NCBI GenBank assembly: GCA_900317015.1
Contig: ONFH01000278.1
Span: forward strand, 1-12,283
Length of the DNA: 12,283 nt
Direction: 5' to 3'
Source: an uncultured Erysipelotrichaceae bacterium
GTDB lineage: Bacteria > Bacillota_I > Bacilli_A > Erysipelotrichales > Coprobacillaceae
Part shown: positions 1 through 6,884 of the stretch, one piece after another
Position numbering within the stretch: the stretch's first letter is position 1
Layout: every line of letters starts with the position of its first letter
Translations under genes and position numbers: made by a program
The notes under the pieces: generated by a model
Databases searched by the model: none
What the model was told of the DNA's origin: nothing
The model's input: the letters and a program-made list of their open reading frames with translations, nothing else

Positions 1-430
1 CTTCCAAATCTTTTGTGGCTTCTGTGACCACCCAGAAATTATAAAGTTTAATTTTATGATTAATTTTATCCTTCAATTTCTTATACATTTTCTCAAAATA
101 AATGGCTGAGGAATATTCAAAATTACGAACCATGATTTTGTTAAGAAGATATTGATCTTGGATTTCAAAGTGGAAAAGCAGTTCTTCATTTCGAGGTGTT
201 GTTAAACCATAAAGGATATCTACAATCAGACCAGTCATTTCTTTCTTGTTAATTGAAATATGAAATGTAGATGCTAAATTTTGGCCATCGTCATACATCT
301 TTTTGATTTCTTTATCACTATATGGCGAGAGCTCTTTTACAAAGGCTTTGAGAATAGGGATAATGAGGGAAGGTAATACGATAAACTGTTTGGCGATTTG
401 ATCATAACGGTCGAGGGGTTCCTTCTTCAT
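1..430 (-). CDS. PD-(D/E)XK (Rpn/transposase-like) family protein, N-terminal part
   Basis: The first 143 codons are present and the gene continues beyond the left edge. The start ATG (complement of 428-430) follows an AAAGGAG ribosome site 11 bases upstream, and there is no stop in the visible part. The N-terminus (MKKEPLDRYD, then a hydrophobic stretch LPSLIIPILKAF) and the core D71-I-L-Y followed 18 residues later by E89-I-Q91 resemble the D...ExQ active-site signature of the PD-(D/E)XK 'Rpn family recombination-promoting nuclease/putative transposase' proteins common in gut Firmicutes. The following helix (NFEYSSAIYFEKMY) matches where that family has its RxxxYxxxxY-like helix. Characterised Rpn proteins are DNA nucleases; many relatives are multicopy genes of unknown role. 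Assignment rests on motif pattern only. The gene is divergent from the secreted-protein gene to its right. Confidence 0.7.
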   Translation of the reverse strand, partial: MKKEPLDRYDQIAKQFIVLPSLIIPILKAFVKELSPYSDKEIKKMYDDGQNLASTFHISINKKEMTGLIVDILYGLTTPRNEELLFHFEIQDQYLLNKIMVRNFEYSSAIYFEKMYKKLKDKINHKIKLYNFWVVTEATKDLE

Positions 431-822
431 AGAATCATCAACTCCTTTCTTAATTAGGCTTATTGATTAGAAGTTGTTAAAAAGTGATCTAAGAAATTTT
501 AGTTCTAATAAGTTAAACAACGAAATTGGTAAAATCTTCGCACTTTTATGAAAAAAAGTTTATTTTTTTATCTGGAGTGATTGTAAGACGATGACAATGA
601 GAGGGGAGCTTAACTATTGATGAAAGAATGATTATTGGCAATTTAACAATCACTATGTGACGTTCAAACAAAACGGTAAGAATGAAAAAAGCAAATACGA
701 ATAAGAAAAACTGAGGAACGTCGCCTTATTGATCTAAGAAACTTACATTGTCTCCTAAAAGTTAAAAGGTGCATTCCATATTTATTGAGAGTATAATAGG
801 GCCAAAGGAAGGAGTAAGTTTT
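431..822. other. AT-rich intergenic gap with short direct repeats
   Basis: These 392 bases separate two divergent genes, and I find no convincing coding region in them. They contain the 12-mer tgatctaagaaa twice (485-496 and 730-741) and cttattgat twice (459-467 and 725-733). An A-run and T-run sit around 551-580. A minus-strand frame of about 36 codons near 668-778 has no recognisable product. The repeats could be remnants of a lost insertion, but no terminal inverted repeats are visible. Confidence 0.5.
792..797 (+). promoter_or_regulatory. Candidate -10 box for the secreted-protein gene
   Basis: A perfect TATAAT lies 25 bases upstream of the ATG at 823. The matching -35 position (around 769-774) is poor, so the promoter would be weak or activator dependent. 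The box falls inside the longer reading frame that starts with GTG at 769, which argues for the ATG at 823. Confidence 0.4.
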
Positions 823-1677
823 ATGAGGAGGATACTATCAATAATGCTTACAGGAATGATGATCCTAACAGGAATGATCACCAATGTTTCCGCTAAGACA
901 ACATACCAGATCTATTTTGGTCATGATCATATCTTTAAGTATAATCAGGTCTCTAAGAAAATCGCCAATACTGTCTTTACGACAAGCAATGATGTGATCT
1001 CTTATCGATATCAAGGAAAGAAGAAAAAGACTTTAAATGCTTTGGTCAATAGCCATGTCGTTTCCGATGGAACAACAGCTTTCTACTTACAGAAATCAAA
1101 TCAGTCTACCAATTCTGATGACTGGGCTTTTTCTTACAATGTAATCAAGATCAATTTGAAGACGGGTAAGAAAGTTAAGGTCGGCAGTGGAGTAACCGAT
1201 GGGATGGCCTCATCTTTATATGGCTATATGAACGGTAAACTTTTGATTGCTAATGAGTCGATTAACCATTATGCACGTCATTACACTTTGATCAATGTCA
1301 CTAAGAAGCGTAAGACAGGAACATATGGAGCTTCTTCAAATAGTCGTCAGGGAATCCTTGATCAGTTTGGCAATGTTTATATTGCTCGTAAGACATTGAA
1401 TTCATCAACGATCAATTGTTATAGATTCAGCGGTAAAAAAGGAAAGAAGTTATTTACAGTTGCTAGGAATGCTGTTGGAAACAGAGCCGCTATATCACAT
1501 GGTAAGATCTACTATCTTGAAAGTTCAGGATCAAAGATGCTTTTAAAACGTGTGAACTTAAGTGGTAAGGCCAGAAAGACAGTTAAGAAACTTGCCAAAA
1601 ACATCAAACTTGTCTACTTCGGTGATCGTTATGTGATGATCAAACAAAAGGGCAAGAATGTCAAAGTGAAATATTAA
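823..1677 (+). CDS. Secreted protein with propeller-like repeats, function unknown
   Basis: The product is 284 residues. I chose the ATG at 823 because AAGGAAGGAG precedes it and a clear signal peptide begins there: MRR, a hydrophobic core, then a likely cleavage after NVSA (residue 24). The frame remains open upstream to a GTG at 769, but that stretch holds a TATAAT. The mature protein is lysine-rich and basic. It contains about five repeats of roughly 40-54 residues, each with a turn plus strand unit (SDG at 81, NG at 137, FG at 182, HG at 226, FG at 266). Several are followed by a basic strand such as INLKTGKKVKV or VNLSGKARKTVK. This resembles blades of an incomplete beta-propeller of the DUF5050 kind. 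No enzyme motif or cell-wall anchor is seen. Confidence is high that it is a real exported protein; the function is unknown. Confidence 0.8.
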   Translation: MRRILSIMLTGMMILTGMITNVSAKTTYQIYFGHDHIFKYNQVSKKIANTVFTTSNDVISYRYQGKKKKTLNALVNSHVVSDGTTAFYLQKSNQSTNSDDWAFSYNVIKINLKTGKKVKVGSGVTDGMASSLYGYMNGKLLIANESINHYARHYTLINVTKKRKTGTYGASSNSRQGILDQFGNVYIARKTLNSSTINCYRFSGKKGKKLFTVARNAVGNRAAISHGKIYYLESSGSKMLLKRVNLSGKARKTVKKLAKNIKLVYFGDRYVMIKQKGKNVKVKY

Positions 1678-1684
1678 ATATCAA

Positions 1685-1709
1685 GGCGAAGTCGAAAACT
1701 TCGTCTTTT
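1685..1709 (+). terminator. Intrinsic terminator after the secreted-protein gene
   Basis: An 8-bp stem (ggcgaagt / acttcgtc, one G-U pair) with a five-base loop is followed by TTTT. It lies 8 bases after the stop codon. Confidence 0.75.
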
Positions 1710-1717
1710 ATACATCT

Positions 1718-1747
1718 TCTCATCCTTTATTGACAAAAAGGATGAGA
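1718..1747. repeat. Inverted repeat enclosing the prfC -35 box
   Basis: Two perfect 11-base arms (tctcatccttt at 1718-1728 and aaaggatgaga at 1737-1747) flank an eight-base centre, attgacaa, that contains the -35 hexamer of prfC. No T-run follows, so it is not a terminator on the plus strand. It could be an operator, or a hairpin at the end of the upstream transcript. Confidence 0.6.
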
Positions 1748-1758
1748 TGAAATATCAT
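1730..1758 (+). promoter_or_regulatory. Sigma-A type promoter of prfC
   Basis: TTGACA (1730-1735) and TATCAT (1753-1758) are separated by exactly 17 bases, giving 11 of 12 consensus bases. Transcription would start near 1765, about 30 bases before the prfC start. The -35 box lies in the loop of the 1718-1747 inverted repeat. Confidence 0.75.
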
Positions 1759-1795
1759 TATCAAGCAATATGTAAAAAATAGGAGGAAAGAAAAT

Positions 1796-3385
1796 ATGTC
1801 GGAATTAAGTGAAAAAGTTGCAAAACGACGTACGTTTGCCATCATCTCTCACCCGGATGCCGGCAAGACGACATTAACAGAAAAATTCCTGCTTTATGGG
1901 GGCGCCATTCAGGAAGCAGGGATGGTCAAAGGCAAGCAGAACATGCGACATGCCGTATCTGACTGGATGGAAATTGAAAAACAGAGAGGGATCTCTGTCA
2001 CATCTTCTGTTTTACAGTTCAACTATGGTGGATACTGTATCAATATCTTAGATACACCAGGCCATCAGGACTTCTCAGAAGATACCTATCGTACCTTAAT
2101 GGCTGCCGATAGTGCAGTCATGGTCATTGATGCCAGCAAGGGCGTCGAAGCACAGACAAGAAAATTATTTAAGGTCTGTGCGATGAGACATATTCCAATC
2201 TTTACCTTCATTAATAAAATGGACCGTGAGGCCAAGGATCCTTATGAACTGCTTGAAGAAATTGAACAGGAATTAGGTGTCGAAACATACCCTATTAACT
2301 GGCCAATTGGCTGTGGCAAGGACTTCAAAGGGGTCTATGAAAGAGAAAAACGTGAAGTCATCCGTTTCGTCGCTGCTGAAAAAGGCGCTCGTAATAAAGC
2401 CAAGGAAGTCATCACAGCCGTTGATGATCCGACGTTAAAAGAAGCCATCGGTGAAGACTACTTTGAGACTTTACAGGATGATGTGGAATTATTAGATGGT
2501 GCGGGGGCTGACTTTGATCTTGATCGTGTCCATAAAGGGCAGTTATCACCAGTCTGCTTTGGTTCCGCTTTAACAAACTTTGGTGTTGAACCATTCTTAG
2601 GACACTTCCTAGATTTCTCAACACCTCCTCAGCCACGTATGAGTGATATTGGTCCGATTGATCCGGCCGGAGAAGATTTCAGTGCTTTCGTCTTTAAGAT
2701 CCAGGCTAACATGAATTCTCGTCATCGTGACCGTATGGCCTTCATGCGTATCTGCTCAGGTAAGTTTGAAAAGGGCATGGATGTATATCATGTCCAGGGC
2801 AAAAAGAAGATCAAACTGAATCAGTCTAAGTCATTAATGGCTGATGAACGTGAAGAAATTAAAGAAGCTTATTCAGGAGATATCATTGGCGTCTTTGATC
2901 CCGGTATCTTCTCCATCGGTGATACGATCGTCACTGGTAAGAAGCACTTTGCTTTTGAAGGCATTCCAACATTCGCTCCTGAACACTTTGCTCGTATCCG
3001 TAATAAAGATACGATGAAACGTAAACAGTTCGTCAAGGGCATTACCCAGATCGCTCAGGAAGGTGCGATTCAGATCTTTACTGATCTTGGCGGCGGTTTT
3101 GAGGAACTGATCGTTGGTGTCGTCGGTGTGTTACAGTTTGAAGTCTTAGCTTATCGTTTAAAGAATGAATATGGTGTTGAAATTATTAACGAACCATTAC
3201 CATATCAGTATATTCGCTGGCTTGTGAATAAGGATGTTGACGTGAAGAGCTTAAACTTATCTTCCGATACAAAGTATGTTGAAGACTTAAAAGGGAATAC
3301 CTTACTGTTATTCTCTAATGAATGGGGCATCAACTGGGCAACGGAGAGAAACAAGGGTCTTGAATTAGCTGAATTCAGTAAATAA
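1796..3385 (+). CDS. prfC: Peptide chain release factor 3 (RF3)
   Basis: The product is 529 residues, the usual RF3 length. RF3 is a translational GTPase that removes RF1/RF2 from the ribosome after peptide release and acts in the cytoplasm. The GTP-binding elements are intact: P-loop SHPDAGKTT (residues 18-26), switch/G2 region QRGISVTSS, G3 DTPGH (86-90) and G4 NKMD (140-143). After the G domain come RF3-specific stretches including GSALTNFGVEPFL and a C-terminal part with VGVVGVLQFEVLAYRL, which separates RF3 from EF-G and TypA/LepA. AGGAGG six bases or so upstream fixes the start. It has its own promoter and is followed after two bases by a membrane phosphatase gene, probably as a two-gene operon. 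Confidence 0.96.
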   Translation: MSELSEKVAKRRTFAIISHPDAGKTTLTEKFLLYGGAIQEAGMVKGKQNMRHAVSDWMEIEKQRGISVTSSVLQFNYGGYCINILDTPGHQDFSEDTYRTLMAADSAVMVIDASKGVEAQTRKLFKVCAMRHIPIFTFINKMDREAKDPYELLEEIEQELGVETYPINWPIGCGKDFKGVYEREKREVIRFVAAEKGARNKAKEVITAVDDPTLKEAIGEDYFETLQDDVELLDGAGADFDLDRVHKGQLSPVCFGSALTNFGVEPFLGHFLDFSTPPQPRMSDIGPIDPAGEDFSAFVFKIQANMNSRHRDRMAFMRICSGKFEKGMDVYHVQGKKKIKLNQSKSLMADEREEIKEAYSGDIIGVFDPGIFSIGDTIVTGKKHFAFEGIPTFAPEHFARIRNKDTMKRKQFVKGITQIAQEGAIQIFTDLGGGFEELIVGVVGVLQFEVLAYRLKNEYGVEIINEPLPYQYIRWLVNKDVDVKSLNLSSDTKYVEDLKGNTLLLFSNEWGINWATERNKGLELAEFSK

Positions 3386-3387
3386 TC

Positions 3388-4062
3388 ATGAAAAAGAAAC
3401 CTTTGGGATTAGCAGGCAGGGTCGATAAAAAATATCTTGCCTGCGCTCTTTATCTTGTTTTTTATTTATTGGGATTTTTTATCATTGAGCATGTGCTCGT
3501 GCCATCCCATTATCATGTGATCTCCACACCGCTGGATCACGAGATCCCATTTTGTGAGTGGATGATCTTTTTCTATTATGCCTGGTTCCCATACATGGCG
3601 ATCGCTTATCTTTATACCTTCTTTTTTGAAAAGAAAGAGTATTTACGCTTGATCACATTTACGTTTGTCGGCATGACGATCTTTGTAATCGTAAGTGCCA
3701 TCTATCCTAATACATTAGATATTCGTCCAGCGCATTTAGATAATAGTAATATTGCTCGTATTTTAACGAACTTTATTTACTATATGGATACGCCAACGAA
3801 TGTCTTACCAAGTATTCATGTGTATAATTCCATTGGCTTTGCTTTAGCCTTTGAAGCGTGTCACATCAAACAGGGAAAGAAGAACTTTTCTTTATTCCTT
3901 TGTATCATGATTACGATCAGTGTTTTCTTTGTGAAGCAACATGGTATTATCGATGTCTTAGCGGCCTTTTTGATGGCCTTCATTATGTATGAGATCGTTT
4001 ATAAGCGTGATCATTATTTTTTCAAAAAAGATTATGCCAAACGTTATGGAGAGAGATCCTAG
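3388..4062 (+). CDS. PAP2-superfamily membrane phosphatase
   Basis: The product is 224 residues with about six hydrophobic spans (near 17-36, 57-79, 86-105, 142-157, 167-182 and 187-205). The PAP2 phosphatase motifs are recognisable: R113-P114 in the first, PSIH (141-144) in the second and H185-x3-D189 (KQHGIID) in the third. The PSxHV form resembles the Aur1/inositol-phosphoceramide-synthase-like and related PAP2 branch. Members of this family dephosphorylate or transfer phospho-head groups on lipids at the membrane; the substrate (phosphatidic acid, undecaprenyl-PP or another lipid) cannot be read from the sequence. The ATG is only two bases after the prfC stop, and there is no good Shine-Dalgarno site in the end of prfC, so translation is probably coupled to prfC. 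The stop codon lies inside the downstream terminator. Confidence 0.85.
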   Translation: MKKKPLGLAGRVDKKYLACALYLVFYLLGFFIIEHVLVPSHYHVISTPLDHEIPFCEWMIFFYYAWFPYMAIAYLYTFFFEKKEYLRLITFTFVGMTIFVIVSAIYPNTLDIRPAHLDNSNIARILTNFIYYMDTPTNVLPSIHVYNSIGFALAFEACHIKQGKKNFSLFLCIMITISVFFVKQHGIIDVLAAFLMAFIMYEIVYKRDHYFFKKDYAKRYGERS

Positions 4063-4078
4063 GATCTTCTCTCTTTTT
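4049..4078 (+). terminator. Intrinsic terminator of the prfC-PAP2 pair
   Basis: The arms gagagagatcc (4049-4059) and ggatcttctctc (4062-4073) pair with a single bulged base, and a run of T follows to 4078. The phosphatase stop codon TAG (4060-4062) sits in the loop. Confidence 0.85.
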
Positions 4079-4130
4079 CGTTTACAAAGTTGAAACAAGT
4101 ACGAAAACTATTTCTTTTTGAAAAGTTCCA

Positions 4131-4139
4131 TGCTAAAGT
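4131..4139 (+). promoter_or_regulatory. Possible extended -10 promoter for the glycerate kinase gene
   Basis: TGCTAAAGT matches an extended -10 (TGn plus four of six bases of TATAAT) about 39 bases before the ATG at 4178. No good -35 box stands at the right distance. A promoter is expected here because a terminator lies just upstream. Confidence 0.3.
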
Positions 4140-4177
4140 GAAAGTAAGTGTAATTTGAATACGAGGGAGGATAAAAT

Positions 4178-5290
4178 ATGCGTATTTTAGCAGCTTTTGA
4201 TTCTTTTAAAGAATCGATGAGTGCCTACGAGGCCGGTCAAGCTGTCAAGTCAGCCTGCGGGAAAAGCATTGATGTTGATATCACACCGATGGCTGATGGC
4301 GGAGAAGGAACGATGAGTGCCATCAACTCCGCACTTTCTGGGACGGTCCATGAAGTTAATGTGACCGGCCCACAGTTCAATAATGTCACTGCCAAGATCT
4401 CTATTGCTGGTGATCTTGCGGTCATTGAATCCGCACAGGCCTGTGGTCTTGAATATGTGAAAGAAGAGGATAAGGATGCTCAAGTCATGACCACCTATGG
4501 CGTGGGCGAACTGATCAAGTATGTCATTGAACGAGGCGTCAAGAAGATTCTTATTACCTTAGGCGGCTCCGCCACAAACGATGGTGGCATCGGCATGTTA
4601 ACAGCTTTAGGGGCAAAGTTCCTTGACCTCGATGGTCAGCCAGTCATGCCAAGTGGCATGGGCTTGAAATCGATTGATTCCATTGATGTCATAGACATGA
4701 AAAAGCTCATTGAGGGAGTGACTTTTGAAGGTCTCTGTGATGTCGATAATCCACTCGTTGGTCGAAAAGGGGCCACGTTTATCTTTGGCGGTCAGAAAGG
4801 CATTGCCAAAGAAGATATGCCTCGCATCGATGGGGAGATGCGTGCTTATGCCAGACTGAGTGCCCAGGTCAATGGCACGGATGTCCAAAACGTAAAAGGC
4901 GCAGGGGCTGCCGGCGGTCTCGGCTTTGCAATTTTAAGTTATTTACATGGCAAGCTTGTGAAAGGCATTGATGAAGTCATTCGTTTAACAAAGCTAGAGG
5001 AACATGTTCAAAAAGCTGATCTTATTTTCACCGGAGAAGGGTCCATGGATGAACAGACGTTAATGGGGAAAACACCTTATGGTGTGTTAATGGTCGCAAA
5101 AAAATATAATAAACCGGTCATTGGTTTTGCCGGGAAGATCACGAATCGTGATGCATTATTAGAAGCAGGCTTTACTGATGTCTTATGCATCAATCATGAA
5201 AGCATGCCGCTTAGAAAAATGTTAGGAAGAGGCCGAATGAATCTGGAACGAGAAGTTCGTGCTTATTTAGAGGCCCATCATTATGTATAA
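4178..5290 (+). CDS. Glycerate kinase (GlxK/GarK family, glycerate 2-kinase type)
   Basis: The product is 370 residues, close to the 375-380 of the family. It phosphorylates D-glycerate with ATP; GarK and GlxK make 2-phosphoglycerate, which feeds lower glycolysis. Family signatures are all present: DSFKES (8-13), TPMADGGEGT (36-45), LGGSATNDGG (128-137), GLCDVDNPLVGRKGA with FGGQKG near 190-210, GAGAAGGLGF, and TGEGSMDEQT (285-294). GGGAGG upstream fixes the start. No glycerate transporter or tartronate-semialdehyde reductase lies beside it, so its pathway here is unknown; recycling of glycerate from serine or sugar-acid breakdown is possible. Its end overlaps the next gene by eight bases. 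Confidence 0.93.
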   Translation: MRILAAFDSFKESMSAYEAGQAVKSACGKSIDVDITPMADGGEGTMSAINSALSGTVHEVNVTGPQFNNVTAKISIAGDLAVIESAQACGLEYVKEEDKDAQVMTTYGVGELIKYVIERGVKKILITLGGSATNDGGIGMLTALGAKFLDLDGQPVMPSGMGLKSIDSIDVIDMKKLIEGVTFEGLCDVDNPLVGRKGATFIFGGQKGIAKEDMPRIDGEMRAYARLSAQVNGTDVQNVKGAGAAGGLGFAILSYLHGKLVKGIDEVIRLTKLEEHVQKADLIFTGEGSMDEQTLMGKTPYGVLMVAKKYNKPVIGFAGKITNRDALLEAGFTDVLCINHESMPLRKMLGRGRMNLEREVRAYLEAHHYV

Positions 5291-6110
5291 AGTTGAAAAA
5301 GAGACGACACTTTTAGAATTTCTATTACAGGCAAGTGGACGTAAGCGTGCTACTTTAAAAAATAATCTGAAGTATAAACAGGTCTATGTCAATAAAGAGA
5401 TCGAGACATACTTCAACTATGCCTTACATCCTGGTGATGTTGTCGAGATTGTTGAAGGAAAGCGTCATCATCTACCATTTGATCTCTTGTATGAAGATGA
5501 TGATCTGATCGTCATCAATAAGCCATCAGGATTACTCTCTGAACGGACTAGAAATCAAAAAGATCAGACCGCATTTGCCCTTATGAAAGAATACTGTAAA
5601 CGCAAGAAGGAAAGAGCTTATCTTGTCCATCGTTTAGATCAGGAGACATCTGGCGTCATGATGTTTGTCAAAAAGGAACGTTTGTATGAAGAACTGACAC
5701 ATCACTGGAATGACTATGTCAAAGCTCGTCATTACATCGCCGTTGTTGAAGGCAAGATGAATGGGAAAGGGCATATTGAAAACTATTTAGATGAGAATAA
5801 AGGACAGACCGTTTATATTACGAAAAAAGGCGGGAAGAAAGCTATTACGAATTACAGAGTTTTAAAGAGTAATACTCGTTATTCCTTAGTTTCCGTGGAG
5901 ATCTTAACCGGACGCAAGAATCAGATCCGTGTCCATATGGCTTCCTTGCATCATCCTATCAGTGGGGATCGTAAATATGGGGGCCATCCCAACAGTATTC
6001 ATCGTTTAGCATTACATCAGGATGTCTTTGCCTTTGAACATCCCTTTACCCATCAGGTGATGAGATTTGAAGCAAAAATGCCCACTGACTTTAACAAGCT
6101 GGTCAAATAA
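5283..6110 (+). CDS. RluA-family pseudouridine synthase
   Basis: The product is 275 residues. It would isomerise uridine to pseudouridine in rRNA or tRNA. An S4-like N-terminal RNA-binding part (about residues 5-60, with LKNNLKYKQVYVN and HPGDVVEIVE) is followed by the catalytic domain: LLYEDDDLIVINKPSG, then HRLDQETSG (116-124) with the catalytic aspartate D119, and the RNA-binding motif RKNQIRVHM (211-219). It is shorter than the classical RluD (about 325 residues) and resembles the multiple RluA paralogues of Firmicutes, so the target base cannot be assigned. The ATG overlaps the glycerate kinase stop by eight bases, which implies co-transcription and coupling. No terminator is evident between its stop and the infC promoter. 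Confidence 0.92.
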   Translation: MYKVEKETTLLEFLLQASGRKRATLKNNLKYKQVYVNKEIETYFNYALHPGDVVEIVEGKRHHLPFDLLYEDDDLIVINKPSGLLSERTRNQKDQTAFALMKEYCKRKKERAYLVHRLDQETSGVMMFVKKERLYEELTHHWNDYVKARHYIAVVEGKMNGKGHIENYLDENKGQTVYITKKGGKKAITNYRVLKSNTRYSLVSVEILTGRKNQIRVHMASLHHPISGDRKYGGHPNSIHRLALHQDVFAFEHPFTHQVMRFEAKMPTDFNKLVK

Positions 6111-6134
6111 GAAATAAGAAATATAAAAAAGTTG

Positions 6135-6163
6135 TTGACAGAGAGAAAGATGTTATGTAACAT
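6135..6163 (+). promoter_or_regulatory. Promoter of the infC-rpmI-rplT operon
   Basis: A perfect TTGACA (6135-6140) is spaced 17 bases from TAACAT (6158-6163, four of six). Transcription would start near 6170, just before the leader segment that can pair with the terminator. This position fits a dedicated leader transcript. Confidence 0.7.
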
Positions 6164-6169
6164 GTACGA

Positions 6170-6300
6170 GTAAATAAAAAGTGGAAAGAAGAAGTACCTG
6201 CTTCTCGCCCGATCGACTCACGTTGATGGGCAAATGTCACGAAAAACATGATTTTTCTAGAGACAACAGTGGGTGCATTATGCGCTCACTTTTTATTTCA
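6170..6300 (+). ncRNA. infC operon leader (L20-leader-type attenuator)
   Basis: The leader is a structured 5' untranslated RNA before IF3, L35 and L20 genes, where Firmicutes carry the L20-controlled attenuator. Visible helices are agaag/cttct (6190-6194 with 6201-6205), and gccc/gggc (6207-6210 with 6228-6231) continuing, after a bulged G, through atcgac/gttgat (6212-6217 with 6222-6227). The intrinsic terminator follows at 6268. Bases 6172-6183 (aaataaaaagtg) are perfectly complementary to 6287-6298 (cactttttattt), the terminator's 3' arm and T-run, so an antiterminator can form. By analogy with Bacillus subtilis, excess L20 would bind the inner domain and favour termination. The family assignment is by position and structure; L20 binding is inferred. 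Confidence 0.75.
6268..6298 (+). terminator. Regulated terminator in the infC leader
   Basis: A 10-bp stem (agtgggtgca / tgcgctcact, two G-U pairs) with a three-base loop is followed by TTTTATTT. It lies before infC and inside the transcript, so it acts as an attenuator. Confidence 0.85.
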
Positions 6301-6321
6301 AAATAAAGCATAAAGCAAAAT

Positions 6322-6329
6322 GGAGGTGG
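6322..6329 (+). promoter_or_regulatory. infC ribosome binding site that selects an AUC start
   Basis: GGAGGTGG at 6322-6329 is the only strong Shine-Dalgarno match. Counting from the end of GGAGG at 6326, the ATC at 6335 is eight bases away, which is ideal. The ATG at 6320 overlaps this site itself and has no ribosome site upstream. Confidence 0.8.
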
Positions 6330-6334
6330 CTTTT

Positions 6335-6871
6335 ATCAGAAGGTATGATAAACCGCAAAAGAACGAAGATTTGGTGAATGAAAGAATCAGATTTAGAGAA
6401 GTGCGTGTTGTTGATCAAAATGGAGATCAGATTGGAACAATGAGCTCTCGTGAAGCTCAGAATAAAGCATATGAAGCTAACTTAGACTTAGTCTGCGTAG
6501 CACCAAAGGCAAAACCGCCTGTATGCCGTATCATGGATTATGGTAAATATCGTTTTGAACAGCAGAAGAAAGCAAGAGAAATGCGAAAGAACTCTAAAGC
6601 TGTTTCTGTGAAAGAAACACAGCTTTCACCAACAATTGATGTTCACGATAAGAATGTCAAACTGAAACGTACTCTGAAATGGTTACAGGCTGGAGACAAA
6701 GTCAAGATTGCGGTAAGATTTAGAGGACGTCAGATGGCACATATCGAGATCGGTCAGAAGATACTTGATGATTTTATCGCAGAATGTGCTGATTACTGCG
6801 TAATCGAAAAGCCAGCAAAAATGGAAGGGCGAACACTGACAGCTGTGCTCGCACCTAAAAAAGGTAAATAG
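6335..6871 (+). CDS. infC: Translation initiation factor IF-3 (probable AUC start)
   Basis: The product is 178 residues from the AUC start (183 if the in-frame ATG at 6320 were used). IF3 binds the 30S subunit, keeps it apart from 50S and proofreads the start codon and initiator tRNA. The N-domain shows NERIRFREVRVVDQNGDQIG, followed by LDLVCVAPKAKPPVCRIMDYGKYRFEQQKK in two recognisable family blocks, the lysine-rich linker, and the C-domain with LSPTIDVHD, GDKVKIAVRFRGR and a LAPKKGK end. IF3 genes in many bacteria start with AUU, AUC or AUA, codons that IF3 itself discriminates against, which gives negative feedback. The placement of GGAGGTGG here points to the same device. It heads an operon with rpmI 13 bases downstream and rplT next, under the leader attenuator. 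Confidence 0.94.
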   Translation: MRRYDKPQKNEDLVNERIRFREVRVVDQNGDQIGTMSSREAQNKAYEANLDLVCVAPKAKPPVCRIMDYGKYRFEQQKKAREMRKNSKAVSVKETQLSPTIDVHDKNVKLKRTLKWLQAGDKVKIAVRFRGRQMAHIEIGQKILDDFIAECADYCVIEKPAKMEGRTLTAVLAPKKGK

Positions 6872-6884
6872 GAGGAATATTACA

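Noticed and set aside
541..590. A-run followed by T-run as a possible terminator
   Set aside because: The pairing is almost entirely A-T with no GC-rich stem, so it is not a convincing intrinsic terminator.
668..778. Small minus-strand frame (about 36 codons) and a possible transposase remnant in the gap
   Set aside because: No ribosome site, no recognisable family and no terminal inverted repeats could be seen.
769..822. GTG-initiated extension of the secreted protein
   Set aside because: It would put residues before a clear signal peptide, contains the likely -10 box and has no ribosome site as good as the one before 823.
2412..2636. Open frame of 74 codons on the minus strand inside prfC
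   Set aside because: It lies opposite a fully conserved RF3 coding region, has no ribosome site and no recognisable product.
4237..4888. Several minus-strand open frames inside the glycerate kinase gene
   Set aside because: They are antisense to conserved kinase motifs and have composition typical of reversed coding DNA.
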